NCBI RefSeq assembly: GCF_029265695.1
Contig: NZ_JAJUHW010000012.1
Coordinates: 1-64,000 of the forward strand
Length of the DNA: 64,000 nucleotides
Direction of reading: 5' to 3'
From: Gracilinema caldarium
GTDB taxonomy: Bacteria > Spirochaetota > Spirochaetia > Treponematales > Breznakiellaceae
How positions within the stretch are numbered: position 1 is the first letter of the stretch; every line of letters starts with the position of its first letter. The notes beneath the pieces were generated by a model. It was given only the letters and a program-made list of their open reading frames with translations, made no database searches and was not told where the DNA came from. The translations under genes were made by a program, and so were the position numbers. This document shows positions 1-8,389 of this stretch, one piece after another.

Positions 1-295
1 AGGAACAGGTACAAAAGTACAAGCAGGTAATACTGTCTCGGTGAATTATAAGGGGATGTTCCTGAACGGTGAGGTCTTCGATGCCTCAGACTTTCATGGC
101 GGCCCCTTCCAGTTTCAGGCCGGTGCAGGCCGGGTTATACCGGGATGGGACCAGATGGTGCTGGACATGAAAAAGGGCGAGAAACGAATAGCAGTGCTTC
201 CCCCGGAACTTGCCTACGGAGAACGGGGGGCTGGCGGCGTTATCCCGCCGAACGCATTCCTCGTTTTTGAAATGGAACTCGTTGCCATAAAATAG
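1..295 (+). CDS. FKBP-type peptidyl-prolyl cis-trans isomerase, C-terminal part (5' end outside window)
   Basis: The frame is open from base 2, so the gene begins before the window; the GTG at 41 is an internal valine. The visible 97 residues are an FKBP domain: the VSVNYKG strand, the FDAS loop, FQAGAGRVIPGWDQ, the MKKGEKR turn, the LAYGERG segment and the closing IPPNAFLVFEMEL strand. Family members catalyse proline isomerisation and often act as periplasmic or lipoprotein foldases. The missing N-terminus hides whether this one has a signal peptide or a dimerisation domain. It ends 8 bases before the next gene, suggesting co-transcription. Confidence 0.93.
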   Translation, partial: GTGTKVQAGNTVSVNYKGMFLNGEVFDASDFHGGPFQFQAGAGRVIPGWDQMVLDMKKGEKRIAVLPPELAYGERGAGGVIPPNAFLVFEMELVAIK

Positions 296-303
296 GACTT
301 CCC

Positions 304-960
304 ATGGGAATAAACGGGCCGGACGCCGAAGCCGATGCTGAAGCATTTGTAGAAGCGGCCTGGCATTTTAAAGACATCCTGGTAGACACATCGAGCCTTA
401 TAGTCCTTGCGGATATCGGGGCCCTGGAAACAGCCGCCAGATTGTGGCGGCTCGCGACCATTGCAGAAGCTGCAGAAGAGGCCGGGCCAGAACTTCGTGC
501 TCAGCTTGGCATGACGGAGCAACAGGGAGGCGCTTTAGATCCGGCCGACAGTGCAGCGCGGCCCCGGATCAGAATTGTTCCCGCAGCACACGCAGCACAC
601 GCAGCACACGCAGCACACGCAGCACACGCAGCACACACAGCACACGCAGCGCCCACAGTACCCTCAACACAGGGCCTTATGACAAAACGAATGTCCACAG
701 ATCAGAAACTCGTCGAAACGGCAAAGTCCCATCGCTGGCCGGTCTTAGCGGAGGACAGAAAAATTCTCATCGCCGCAGAAGAAGCTGGCCTTGTCTGTTT
801 TGACTGTCTTGTAGCCATAGAACTTTTTAAGGCCCTGTCAGCTGCAGGGCAAGCGGCTTATCCACGCTGGCACAGCAAAATCACAGAACGGAATACCTAC
901 ACTGCCTACCGCCGTTCATGGGCAGAGCAAATAGCTATCGCATTACAGAAACTCATGTGA
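304..960 (+). CDS. PIN-like domain protein with Ala-Ala-His repeat insert
   Basis: A 218-residue protein not assignable to a named subfamily. The N-terminal part contains ILVDTSSLIVLADIG, typical of the first PIN strand with its metal-binding Asp. The C-terminal half carries STDQKLVETA and LAEDRKIL, where further PIN acidic residues are expected, followed by a hydrophobic strand (GLVCFDCLVAIELF). PIN folds are Mg-dependent RNases; that activity is inferred here. Residues about 94-116 are a run of Ala-Ala-His triplets encoded by a 9-bp tandem repeat, probably a surface loop between the two PIN halves. The start follows a weak AGGA eight bases after the FKBP gene. There is no antitoxin-like neighbour, so a VapC-type toxin role is not supported. 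Confidence 0.7.
   Translation: MGINGPDAEADAEAFVEAAWHFKDILVDTSSLIVLADIGALETAARLWRLATIAEAAEEAGPELRAQLGMTEQQGGALDPADSAARPRIRIVPAAHAAHAAHAAHAAHAAHTAHAAPTVPSTQGLMTKRMSTDQKLVETAKSHRWPVLAEDRKILIAAEEAGLVCFDCLVAIELFKALSAAGQAAYPRWHSKITERNTYTAYRRSWAEQIAIALQKLM
582..644 (+). repeat. 9-bp tandem repeat (CGCAGCACA), 7 copies
   Basis: Six exact copies of CGCAGCACA run head to tail from 582 to 635 and a seventh has one mismatch (CACAGCACA). A degenerate eighth (CGCAGCGCC) follows. The unit is a multiple of three, so copy-number change keeps the reading frame and only lengthens the Ala-Ala-His tract. Confidence 0.97.
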
Positions 961-966
961 CTTCTG

Positions 967-991
967 GCGGGGCTTCTCGAGAAGAGCCCGC
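967..991. terminator. Imperfect palindrome between convergent genes
   Basis: A 25-base near-palindrome centred on CTTCTCGAGAAG with GCGGG/CCCGC outer arms sits in the 72-base gap between the PIN-like gene and apbE, which converge. It could stop transcripts from either side. No T-tract follows on either strand, so a classical intrinsic terminator is not established. Confidence 0.4.
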
Positions 992-1032
992 GCAATAGTG
1001 TCAATACGGACTAAACAACTCAAAACGCCAGC

Positions 1033-2046
1033 TCAATCAGCCCAACGGTACCGTTCACTCGTTACGGTGAAACTTGAGCGGACACCGGCGGTAGCCCTGA
1101 GCGTCCCATCATCAAAAATAAATATGCCTTCCGCGTTCCCCAGGGATTCAAGAAGCGCCTTGCCCTTTTCATAACCCAGGGCAAAAACGGTGGTAGAAAG
1201 ACCGTCCGCATCGATGGAACGGTCAGTAACAATCGTAACCGAAAGCAGCTTGTTTTGTACCGGATATCCATCGACTGTTGAAAGGATATGATGATAGCGC
1301 ACTCCGTCTTTTATCAAAAACCGTTCATACACACCAGAGGTTACCATGGTTTTGTTTTTTATCTCCAGAATACCCACATAGGCACCCCGTTCACCCGCAG
1401 GATCCTGAACACCAATCCGCCAGTTTTTGCCTCCCTGCTTTTGGCCGTAGGCAAGTACATTTCCGCCTAGATCAATAATCGCCCGTTCTATCTGATTCTT
1501 TTTGAGGATCCGGGCTATCTCATCCGCCGCATAGCCCTTGGCAATTGCGCCCAGGTCCAGCGCCATACCCGGCCTTTTCAAAAACACAGTACGCTGCGCT
1601 TGATCCAACTCCACATCTTTCCAATTGATAAGGGGTAACACTTTATTGATTTCTTCTGGGGCTGGAACACGGGCATTGTCGGTACCGATACCCCACAGCT
1701 TAACTAGAGGACCAACCGTCGGATCAAAGGCTCCGCCGGATAGTTCTGCATAGTGAAGCGCAGCAGACAGTACATCGATGACATCGGCATGAACGGTAAC
1801 CGCTTCGCGTCCAGCGGCAGCATTCACCCTGTCCAATTCGGTGTCATCCTTGTTCACGCTCATATGGTCTTCTATTTCACGGAGACGCGAAAAAAGCGTT
1901 CGGTATAATTCTGGTTTTCCCTTTTCATAGAGGTTGATGGTACAAAGAGTTCCCAGCACATATTCGGTTTGGGCTGGCATCGGTTTTGCGCAGGCGACAA
2001 AGGTTAAAGTAAGACCCGCAATAATAATACTTACAATTCGTCTCAT
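1033..2046 (-). CDS. apbE: FAD:protein FMN transferase (ApbE family), lipoprotein
   Basis: ApbE enzymes move FMN from FAD onto Ser/Thr of exported flavoproteins such as NqrC/RnfG subunits. The protein has the family features TEYVLGTLCTI, FDPTVGPLVKLWGIG, DLGAIAKGYAAD, the DLGGNV strand and the C-terminal TDRSIDADGLSTTVFALG segment. With the ATG at 2046 it is 337 residues and begins with a lipoprotein signal ending FVAC (Cys19), fitting membrane anchoring outside the cytosol. A longer frame to 2124 exists, but it would bury the signal sequence. There is no Shine-Dalgarno; the promoter ends six bases before the ATG. No Rnf/Nqr genes lie nearby, so its flavoprotein substrate is elsewhere. Confidence 0.93.
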   Translation of the reverse strand: MRRIVSIIIAGLTLTFVACAKPMPAQTEYVLGTLCTINLYEKGKPELYRTLFSRLREIEDHMSVNKDDTELDRVNAAAGREAVTVHADVIDVLSAALHYAELSGGAFDPTVGPLVKLWGIGTDNARVPAPEEINKVLPLINWKDVELDQAQRTVFLKRPGMALDLGAIAKGYAADEIARILKKNQIERAIIDLGGNVLAYGQKQGGKNWRIGVQDPAGERGAYVGILEIKNKTMVTSGVYERFLIKDGVRYHHILSTVDGYPVQNKLLSVTIVTDRSIDADGLSTTVFALGYEKGKALLESLGNAEGIFIFDDGTLRATAGVRSSFTVTSERYRWAD

Positions 2047-2052
2047 AATGCG

Positions 2053-2081
2053 AGCATACAAAGAAAGCATACTTGGGGCAA
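2053..2081 (-). promoter_or_regulatory. Promoter of apbE, leaderless architecture
   Basis: On the minus strand TTGCCC (2081-2076), a 17-base spacer and TATGCT (2058-2053) are followed by only six bases before the ATG at 2046. The expected transcription start therefore falls on or next to the start codon. The hexamers are seen; the leaderless transcript is inferred. Confidence 0.5.
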
Positions 2082-2169
2082 GCGGTAGTAGATTACTATT
2101 ATGCTCATATAGACTGAAGACCATTGGTTTATTACACTGTTATTACCTAAAATATCCAGGAGGAGTCCC

Positions 2170-3165
2170 TTGTCGTACACAGCCAGCGAACACAGATACG
2201 CGGCCATGCCCTACCGCCGGTGCGGTCGGTCCGGGCTTGACTTGCCTGCCCTTTCTTTAGGTTTTTGGCATAACTTTGGCGGAACCTCTCCCTATGAAAA
2301 TGCCCGTGCCATGGCCCGGACCGCCTTTGACGCAGGGATTACCCACTTTGATCTGGCTAACAATTATGGCCCTCCTCCTGGCAGCGCGGAAGAAACCATG
2401 GGCCGTCTATTAAAGGACGACTTTAAGCCTTACCGGAATGAACTTGTTATATCCACCAAAGCGGGGTATCTCATGTGGCCCGGCCCCTATGGGGACCGGG
2501 GTTCCCGAAAATACCTGCTGGCCAGCCTGGATGACAGCCTGCGCAGAATGGGTCTCGATTATGTAGATATCTTCTATTCCCATAGACCCGACTATGAAAC
2601 ACCATTAGAAGAAACGATGGGGGCCCTTGCCCAGGCGATCCGGCAGGGCAAGGCACTCTATGTGGGACTTTCTAACTATCCTGCGGAACGGACCCGAGAA
2701 GCCGCAGCCATATTGAGGGATCTCGGCGTGCCCTGCCTCATACACCAACCAAAGTACAACATGTTTGAGCGTTGGATTGAACGGGACCTGCTCTCGGCGT
2801 GTGCAGACGAGGGGATCGGAATTATGGCCTTTATGCCCCTCGCCCAGGGACTCCTGACAGGTAAATATCTACAGGGAATTCCAGCCGATTCCCGGGCTGC
2901 TTCAGAAAGCCCCTTCCTTAAATCCGAGCAAATTACTGAAACGGTGCTGGAAAAAATCCGCAGCCTGAACGCCCTGGCTGCGAACCGGGGACAGAGTCTA
3001 GCCCAAATGGCGATTGCCTGGACTCTAAGGGATAACCGAGTTACGAGCGCCCTTATAGGTGCAAGCCGGCCTGAACAGATTCGGGAAAATATCGGAGCAC
3101 TGGCCAATCTTAGCTTTAGTACCGACGAACTAGCCGAAATAGACCGGATTGTGGGGAGGCCCTGA
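2170..3165 (+). CDS. Aldo/keto reductase (YghZ / L-glyceraldehyde-3-phosphate reductase type)
   Basis: NADPH-dependent carbonyl reductase with a TIM barrel. The catalytic tetrad is visible: Asp in FDLANNYG, Tyr in the same segment, Lys in ISTKAGY and His in YSHRPD. The GPPPGSAEETMGRLL and cofactor-binding LIGASRPEQIRENI segments place it with YghZ-like reductases, which reduce L-glyceraldehyde 3-phosphate and methylglyoxal. The TTG start at 2170 is chosen because AGGAGGAG stands just upstream. A possible promoter is TTGGTT (2124-2129), 18 bases, TAAAAT (2148-2153). It precedes the inositol-phosphatase gene by 6 bases. The physiological substrate cannot be read from sequence. Confidence 0.9.
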   Translation: MSYTASEHRYAAMPYRRCGRSGLDLPALSLGFWHNFGGTSPYENARAMARTAFDAGITHFDLANNYGPPPGSAEETMGRLLKDDFKPYRNELVISTKAGYLMWPGPYGDRGSRKYLLASLDDSLRRMGLDYVDIFYSHRPDYETPLEETMGALAQAIRQGKALYVGLSNYPAERTREAAAILRDLGVPCLIHQPKYNMFERWIERDLLSACADEGIGIMAFMPLAQGLLTGKYLQGIPADSRAASESPFLKSEQITETVLEKIRSLNALAANRGQSLAQMAIAWTLRDNRVTSALIGASRPEQIRENIGALANLSFSTDELAEIDRIVGRP

Positions 3166-3171
3166 ACTTTA

Positions 3172-3966
3172 ATGAAACAAACACTCCTCACCGCCATGAT
3201 TGCCGCAGCGAGGGAAGCCGGATCCTTTCAGCTTTCCGAATTCCGCCGCCGGGAACCCGGCTGGGGTGACACAAAGGCGGCCCACGATTTTGTCTCCTTT
3301 GTGGATGTGGAATCGGAGCGGCTCATTAAAACAAACCTCGTTAAGACCTTACCAGAAGCGGCCTTTTACGGCGAAGAAACCGAACAGCAGCGGGGAGCCA
3401 AATACACCTGGATTGTAGATCCCCTGGATGGAACCACCAATTTTCTCTCCGGCTTGGACCACTTTTCAGTCTCCATCGCCCTCTGGGAAGATGATAGGCC
3501 AAAACTCGCGGTCATTTATAAACCCGCCACGGAAGAACTTTTTACCGCCGCGGATGGCCAAGGAGCTTGGCGCAACGGGGACCTCCTGTCGCAAGCAGTT
3601 CCCATGGACTGCGGCGCTGCCCTTATTGCCACCGGAACTCCTTACCGGTCCCCCGATACGGCGCAAGCCTTTTACCATGCCTTGGACCAGGTACTTAAGA
3701 AATTCCGGGATGTTCGTCGCTGCGGCTCGGCAGCCCTGGACCTTGCCTACGTCGCAGCGGGCTTTTTCCAGGGTTTCTGGGAAGTGGACCTGCAGCCCTA
3801 CGACGTGGCGGCCGGTCTCCTCTTGCTCAAGGAAACGGGACACCCCTACAGTACCTTTCAGGGAAGGCCCTACGATCCCTTTAAGCACCGGGGCCTCGTG
3901 ACCGGCCGCCCCGGAGTATACGAAACCCTGCAGCGACAGGTCGCCGCCGCCTATGGGGATCTATAG
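3172..3966 (+). CDS. Inositol monophosphatase family protein
   Basis: 264 residues with the Li-sensitive Mg-dependent phosphatase signature: the metal-binding acidic motif GEETE, WIVDPLDGTTNF carrying two metal Asp residues, and the C-terminal PYDVAAGLLLLKETG motif. Family members hydrolyse inositol-1-phosphate, or in bacteria often histidinol-phosphate, PAP or fructose-1,6-bisphosphate; the substrate is undecided here. It closely follows the aldo/keto reductase and probably shares its mRNA. Its last bases overlap the convergent PG0541-like gene by 6. Confidence 0.9.
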   Translation: MKQTLLTAMIAAAREAGSFQLSEFRRREPGWGDTKAAHDFVSFVDVESERLIKTNLVKTLPEAAFYGEETEQQRGAKYTWIVDPLDGTTNFLSGLDHFSVSIALWEDDRPKLAVIYKPATEELFTAADGQGAWRNGDLLSQAVPMDCGAALIATGTPYRSPDTAQAFYHALDQVLKKFRDVRRCGSAALDLAYVAAGFFQGFWEVDLQPYDVAAGLLLLKETGHPYSTFQGRPYDPFKHRGLVTGRPGVYETLQRQVAAAYGDL

Positions 3967-4233
3967 TCCAAAGAGCTTAATGCCCTCGTGGGGAAATTTT
4001 TCTTTTACCACTTCTACGGCGGCGGCGATGCGGCGCCCCTCCGCTTCGTCGCACCAGATTATAAGAGCAAAGTTTTCTTCCGGCCATACCGCGTCTCCCA
4101 TACGGGGACCGGAAGAGCCGACACCGTGAACTACGGGAATTTTGGTATATTCCTTAGCCACACCGGCCTTTGCAAAGGCATCAAAAAGGTCTTCTTCCAC
4201 AGAACGATTGGCAAAAAGTTCTAGTCGTATCAT
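3961..4233 (-). CDS. PG0541-like transporter-associated small protein
   Basis: A 90-residue soluble protein starting MIRLELFANRSVEEDL, with a central VVHGVGSSGPRMGDAVWPEENF segment and ending in a conserved GIKLFGL. It resembles the PG0541 family of PII-like small proteins encoded beside RND transporters. Its start overlaps the stop of the RND pump gene (ATGA, 4230-4233), so translational coupling is expected. Function is unknown; a regulatory or sensory role on the pump is inference from the PII-like fold and gene order. Confidence 0.75.
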   Translation of the reverse strand: MIRLELFANRSVEEDLFDAFAKAGVAKEYTKIPVVHGVGSSGPRMGDAVWPEENFALIIWCDEAEGRRIAAAVEVVKEKFPHEGIKLFGL

Positions 4234-7200
4234 TTCGCTGCCTCCTGGGCTGCTTTTTTGCTCAAGCCGGCAGCAATCCGCTCCCGGCGAGCCTCCGCAC
4301 GGGCCTTGCGTTCATCAGCACGTTTATTAAAGATTGCATAAATAACGGGCATTAAAAACAAAGTCATCAGGGTACCGAAGGAAAGCCCCCCGAGGACGGT
4401 TTTCCCGATGGGAGCCACCAGTTCAGACCCTTCGCCGGGGAAAAATGCCATGGGAACGAGACCTAGCACGGTGGTGAGGGTTGTCATCAATATGGGTCTG
4501 AGCCGATTACCCGCCGCTTCCACACAGGCATCATGCAGACTTAAGCCCCGTTTCCGCAGCAGATTAGTATAATCCACAAGGACGATACCATTGTTTACGA
4601 TGACCCCCACGAGAACGAGGAGCCCCACCGCGGTAAGGATATTAAAGACCTCTCCGGTCAGGGCGTAGATGGCTACTATGCCAATTACCGAAAGGGGGAT
4701 CGTAAAGATAATGATAAAGGGGTCCCGGAAGGATTCGAACTGGCTTGCCATAACACCGAAGACCAGGAACACCGCCACAAGCATGATAAGGGCAAATTTA
4801 CCCACATATTCCATGAGCTGCTGGTAGTCACCGGCATATTCAATGACCACATCATCCTCAGCGGGTATTTCCTGGGCGATAAGAGCGCGGATTTTGCTTT
4901 CTACCTTATTTATGGCCACACCCGCATTGGTTCCGGCAGTTACATGAATAACCCGGCCCTGGTTCTCCCTGCGGATAGTAATGGGACCGGTGGTCTTTTT
5001 ATATTGGGCAAAACTGGCCAAAGGAATCTTCTGGCCCGCGGGACTCATGACAAAGATTTTATCCAGCGCCGGCAGCTCGCTCCGATCCGCCTGGGGCAGC
5101 ATGAGTACCACGTCGTATTCACCGCCAGAGGTCCTGAATTTGGTGGCCGTAACCCCGTCTACCGCGGCCTTAAGCTCGTTGCCCACGGTATACACGTTGA
5201 GCCCCAGGGCATACATCCGTTCCCGGTCAAAGACCAGTTCAATCTGGGGGAGCCCATCCTTTAGATCAATTGAAGGTTCTTTGGCTTCGCTGACCTTATC
5301 CCGCAATAGCTGGGCAATTTTTTCGGCGATTGCTTTCCCTTTTACCAGGTCCTGGGTTTTGATAATAATATCAATAGGGCTCGCAGAACCGATCCGCATA
5401 GTGGCGGTGGATGAACTAAAACTCATGGTCGCGCCGGGGAAATCGTTAAAGTGGGCGCGGATCTTATTTTTCATCGTTTCCGCGGTATCAATCCGGTCTT
5501 TAAACTCTGGTAAGGTAATCTGTATGCTTCCCCTGTTAACCGATGCGGTTCCGCCAAAGCCGAGGAGTGATCGCTGACCAATGCTTAAAATCATCCGTTT
5601 GTAGCCCATTATCTCCTGTTCCAGGATTCCCTGTATTTGCTTCAGGACCGCCTCGGTTTCTGCAATAGGAGTTCCGTTAGGAAGTTCCACCGAAAGGGTT
5701 ACCGAATCGGCCTGCTGTTCAGGCATAAAAACATAGCCAATTCGGGGAATCGCGATAAGACTCGCCACAAAAAATACCAAAAGGGTCAGTATGGTGGCTA
5801 GTTTGTGCCGAAGCACCCGGTCAACGGCCCTGCGGTAGGCGTTGTCCAGGGCGGCAAAGAAGGCCACAAAGGGTTTGTCCAAAAGAGCCAAGAATCCATG
5901 GAGGGGCCGCTGAACCCGGGTCGTAAGCGGAAGATAGTGGCTCGTCAGGACCGGTATCAGCATCATGGCCACCGCCAGGGACATGGTAAGGGATATAACT
6001 ACGGTGAAAGAAAGGCCCGAAAAAAGCTCACCCACGATACCAAGCTGCCCCTTGAACATTACCAGGGGAGCGAAAACACAGATGGTTGTTAAGGTTGATG
6101 AGACGATGGCGTTTATCATTTCCTGGCTTCCCAGGATCGCCGCCGCCGTGAGCTTTGCCCCCTTTTCTCGGTATCGGTAAATATTTTCAAGGATAACGAT
6201 AGAGTTATCCACCAACATACCAACCCCCAAGGCAAGCCCTGCCAGGGTCATAACGTTCAGGGTAAGACCCCAGAAGTACATGAGCATAAGGGTAAAGAAA
6301 AGGGATACGGGAATAGTAATGCCGATAATCAGGGTTGGTTTGATGGACCTCAGGAAAATAAAGAGAATAAGAACTGCAAGCAGGGCCCCCTGGAGGGCGC
6401 TTGAGGTTACCTGGTTAATAGAGTTTTCGATAATGTCCGTGGTATTGAAAATTTCCGTAATGCTGATTCCCTGGGGAACCTCCTGGGCTATCCGAGTGAG
6501 CCGTTTGCGAAGCTCCCGGGCGGTCTGGACTGAGTTCTTGCCGCTTTGCTTTTGGACCGTAATCTGCACCGCCGCCTGACCATTTACATAGACCAGACTG
6601 TCTTCATCCCGATAACCCTCATATACGTCGGCGATGTCCCGCAGGCGTACCAGTTTTGAGGCTTCCACTTGGCCGTTCACAAGGCCGCCGCCCTTATATG
6701 AAATCACCGTGGACTGAATTTCATCCAGGCTCTGATATTCCCCAGCAGTTGCCAGCAAATATGAAAGCCCATTATCGAGTATGGAACCGGCTGAAACAGA
6801 GATGTTTTGACTTGCAAGCATTCCCTTTATTTGGGTAATGGTAAGCCCATAAGCCTCAAGCCGGTTCTGAGGAATTTCCACCTTGATAATCTTTTTCCGT
6901 CCCCCAGAGACGGTTCCCATAGCGACCCCGGGGACCTGCTCTATACGGGGAAGTATCGTATTTTCCGCAATTTCCCGCAATTCTTCGGGAGTCCGGTTTC
7001 CTGTCACCATGAGTCCCATAATCGGAATCATGGAAGGATCGAATTTAAAAATAAGCGGGGTATCCGTTCCATCAGGAAGGAACCGCTTAACCAGTTCCAG
7101 GTTATCCCGGACCGAATTGGCTGCGTCAGCCATATCGGTTCCATAGGTAAACTCCAACATGACCATACTGGAACCCTTGGAACTGGTAGAACTGAGCTTT

Positions 7201-7433
7201 TCTAGACTCGACACATTAGAAAGGGTTCCTTCGAGGGGCCTTGTTACAGTACGCTCAACCTCTTCAGGACCCGCACCAGAATATCCCGTGTACACAACAA
7301 GAATGGGAGGTTCAACCTCAGGGTACAAATCGATGGGCAGATTAAGGGTCGCAAATATCCCCAGTCCGATCAGAAGTGCGAAGGCGATAAAAATGGTAGT
7401 GGGTCGTGAAACGACCGTTTTAGCTATACTCAT
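4230..7433 (-). CDS. RND efflux pump, inner-membrane permease (AcrB/HAE1 family)
   Basis: 1067 residues, normal for an RND pump: TM1 at the N-terminus (IFIAFALLIGLGIFATLNLPID), a large periplasmic loop, TM2-6, a second periplasmic loop and TM8-12. The proton-relay region in TM4 reads GMLVDNSIVILEN, with one Asp where AcrB has two; the TM10 equivalent reads VNNGIVLVDY in place of the AcrB Lys region. Both variants are common in HAE1 pumps outside Proteobacteria. It exports hydrophobic compounds through the fusion protein and TolC-like channel encoded just upstream. The Shine-Dalgarno AGAGG precedes ATG at 7433. Substrate unknown. Confidence 0.95.
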   Translation of the reverse strand: MSIAKTVVSRPTTIFIAFALLIGLGIFATLNLPIDLYPEVEPPILVVYTGYSGAGPEEVERTVTRPLEGTLSNVSSLEKLSSTSSKGSSMVMLEFTYGTDMADAANSVRDNLELVKRFLPDGTDTPLIFKFDPSMIPIMGLMVTGNRTPEELREIAENTILPRIEQVPGVAMGTVSGGRKKIIKVEIPQNRLEAYGLTITQIKGMLASQNISVSAGSILDNGLSYLLATAGEYQSLDEIQSTVISYKGGGLVNGQVEASKLVRLRDIADVYEGYRDEDSLVYVNGQAAVQITVQKQSGKNSVQTARELRKRLTRIAQEVPQGISITEIFNTTDIIENSINQVTSSALQGALLAVLILFIFLRSIKPTLIIGITIPVSLFFTLMLMYFWGLTLNVMTLAGLALGVGMLVDNSIVILENIYRYREKGAKLTAAAILGSQEMINAIVSSTLTTICVFAPLVMFKGQLGIVGELFSGLSFTVVISLTMSLAVAMMLIPVLTSHYLPLTTRVQRPLHGFLALLDKPFVAFFAALDNAYRRAVDRVLRHKLATILTLLVFFVASLIAIPRIGYVFMPEQQADSVTLSVELPNGTPIAETEAVLKQIQGILEQEIMGYKRMILSIGQRSLLGFGGTASVNRGSIQITLPEFKDRIDTAETMKNKIRAHFNDFPGATMSFSSSTATMRIGSASPIDIIIKTQDLVKGKAIAEKIAQLLRDKVSEAKEPSIDLKDGLPQIELVFDRERMYALGLNVYTVGNELKAAVDGVTATKFRTSGGEYDVVLMLPQADRSELPALDKIFVMSPAGQKIPLASFAQYKKTTGPITIRRENQGRVIHVTAGTNAGVAINKVESKIRALIAQEIPAEDDVVIEYAGDYQQLMEYVGKFALIMLVAVFLVFGVMASQFESFRDPFIIIFTIPLSVIGIVAIYALTGEVFNILTAVGLLVLVGVIVNNGIVLVDYTNLLRKRGLSLHDACVEAAGNRLRPILMTTLTTVLGLVPMAFFPGEGSELVAPIGKTVLGGLSFGTLMTLFLMPVIYAIFNKRADERKARAEARRERIAAGLSKKAAQEAAK

Positions 7434-7442
7434 AGGGACCTC

Positions 7443-8387
7443 TTAAAATGCAGCTTTAAGGGGAGGCGTAGTGTCCACCACCCGAACCCGCACGCCATCC
7501 TCCAGGAGGCTCTGGCCACGGAGTACAACAAGGGATCCAGCCTCAAGGCCCTGTCTAATTTCTGCCTGATCATCAATAATGATTCCTGGTACTATAATTC
7601 GCTTTTGAGCTATCGTTATAGCTGGATCTTTTGGGTCCGTTTCTACCGTAAAAATATACTGATCTCCATAGCGCCGTACGATGGCCGCGGCGGGTATTTT
7701 GACAACATCACTTTTTTCTTCAGTAACAATCTTAAGCTTTGCAAACATCCCTGGCTTTAAAAGCGCATCTTCATTCTGCACCGAGATACGGACCTCCATA
7801 GTTCGGGAAACTGGATCTACTGTCGGGCTCAGTTCACGTACCCTGCCAGAAAAAATCCTACCTGGATATGCGTCCAGAGAAAGTTCAACCCCTAGACCAA
7901 CCTTCATTTTGGAGATAAACCGTTCTGCCACATAAGTACGGGCTTCTAATGACCCTGAACCGGCTAGACGAGCTACCGGCATCGCTTGGGAAATGGTCAT
8001 TCCAATCTGAACTGGTAACGCCACTACAGTACCCGAAATGGGAGCTTTTACGAGCCCCGTATTAAAGGACATCCCTGGTCGAGATGGATCTACCTCTGCG
8101 ATGGGATCATCCTTCTGCACCCGTTGACCTATAGCAACGTATAGTTTTGTCACTTTCCCGGCCACATCCGAAAAAGCATCGACCGTTGTTCCAGATACAA
8201 GATCGCCTGAGAGTGATAAGTAATCCCTAATTTGACCTCGAATAGCCTCTGTGGTAGTAACTGCGAAAACCGGTATTTGGGTCGCATTATCCTGCTCAGA
8301 TCCCTTTGCAGAATCTTTTGCCATCTGCCCGCAGGAAGAAAGCATCACGAGGGCGATGAGTATACCTGCATAGTAATCATGTTTCAT
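7443..8387 (-). CDS. RND efflux membrane-fusion protein, lipoprotein
   Basis: 314 residues. The signal peptide ends LSSC (Cys19), so the protein should be a periplasmic lipoprotein. Barrel-sandwich (lipoyl-like) half-motifs appear as DAFSDVAGKVTKLYVAIGQRV and VKAPISGTVVALPVQIG. A beta-barrel domain carries DAYPGRIFSGRVRELSPTVD, and a membrane-proximal domain follows. The alpha-hairpin normally between the lipoyl halves is almost absent, because the two half-motifs are separated by only about 20 residues. That short form implies direct docking to the pump, or a TolC contact unlike AcrA. AAGGAG precedes the ATG. It lies between the outer-membrane factor and the pump in the operon. Confidence 0.92.
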   Translation of the reverse strand: MKHDYYAGILIALVMLSSCGQMAKDSAKGSEQDNATQIPVFAVTTTEAIRGQIRDYLSLSGDLVSGTTVDAFSDVAGKVTKLYVAIGQRVQKDDPIAEVDPSRPGMSFNTGLVKAPISGTVVALPVQIGMTISQAMPVARLAGSGSLEARTYVAERFISKMKVGLGVELSLDAYPGRIFSGRVRELSPTVDPVSRTMEVRISVQNEDALLKPGMFAKLKIVTEEKSDVVKIPAAAIVRRYGDQYIFTVETDPKDPAITIAQKRIIVPGIIIDDQAEIRQGLEAGSLVVLRGQSLLEDGVRVRVVDTTPPLKAAF

Positions 8388-8389
8388 GT

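Noticed and set aside
582-644. CRISPR-like array
   Set aside because: The 9-bp units are perfectly tandem with no spacers and lie inside a coding sequence.
444-803. Ser-Thr-Arg repeat frame overlapping the PIN-like gene
   Set aside because: It is the 9-bp repeat read in another frame; the PIN-like frame has conserved motifs.
304-960. VapC toxin of a VapBC pair
   Set aside because: No antitoxin-like gene is next to it; the neighbours are an FKBP gene and apbE.
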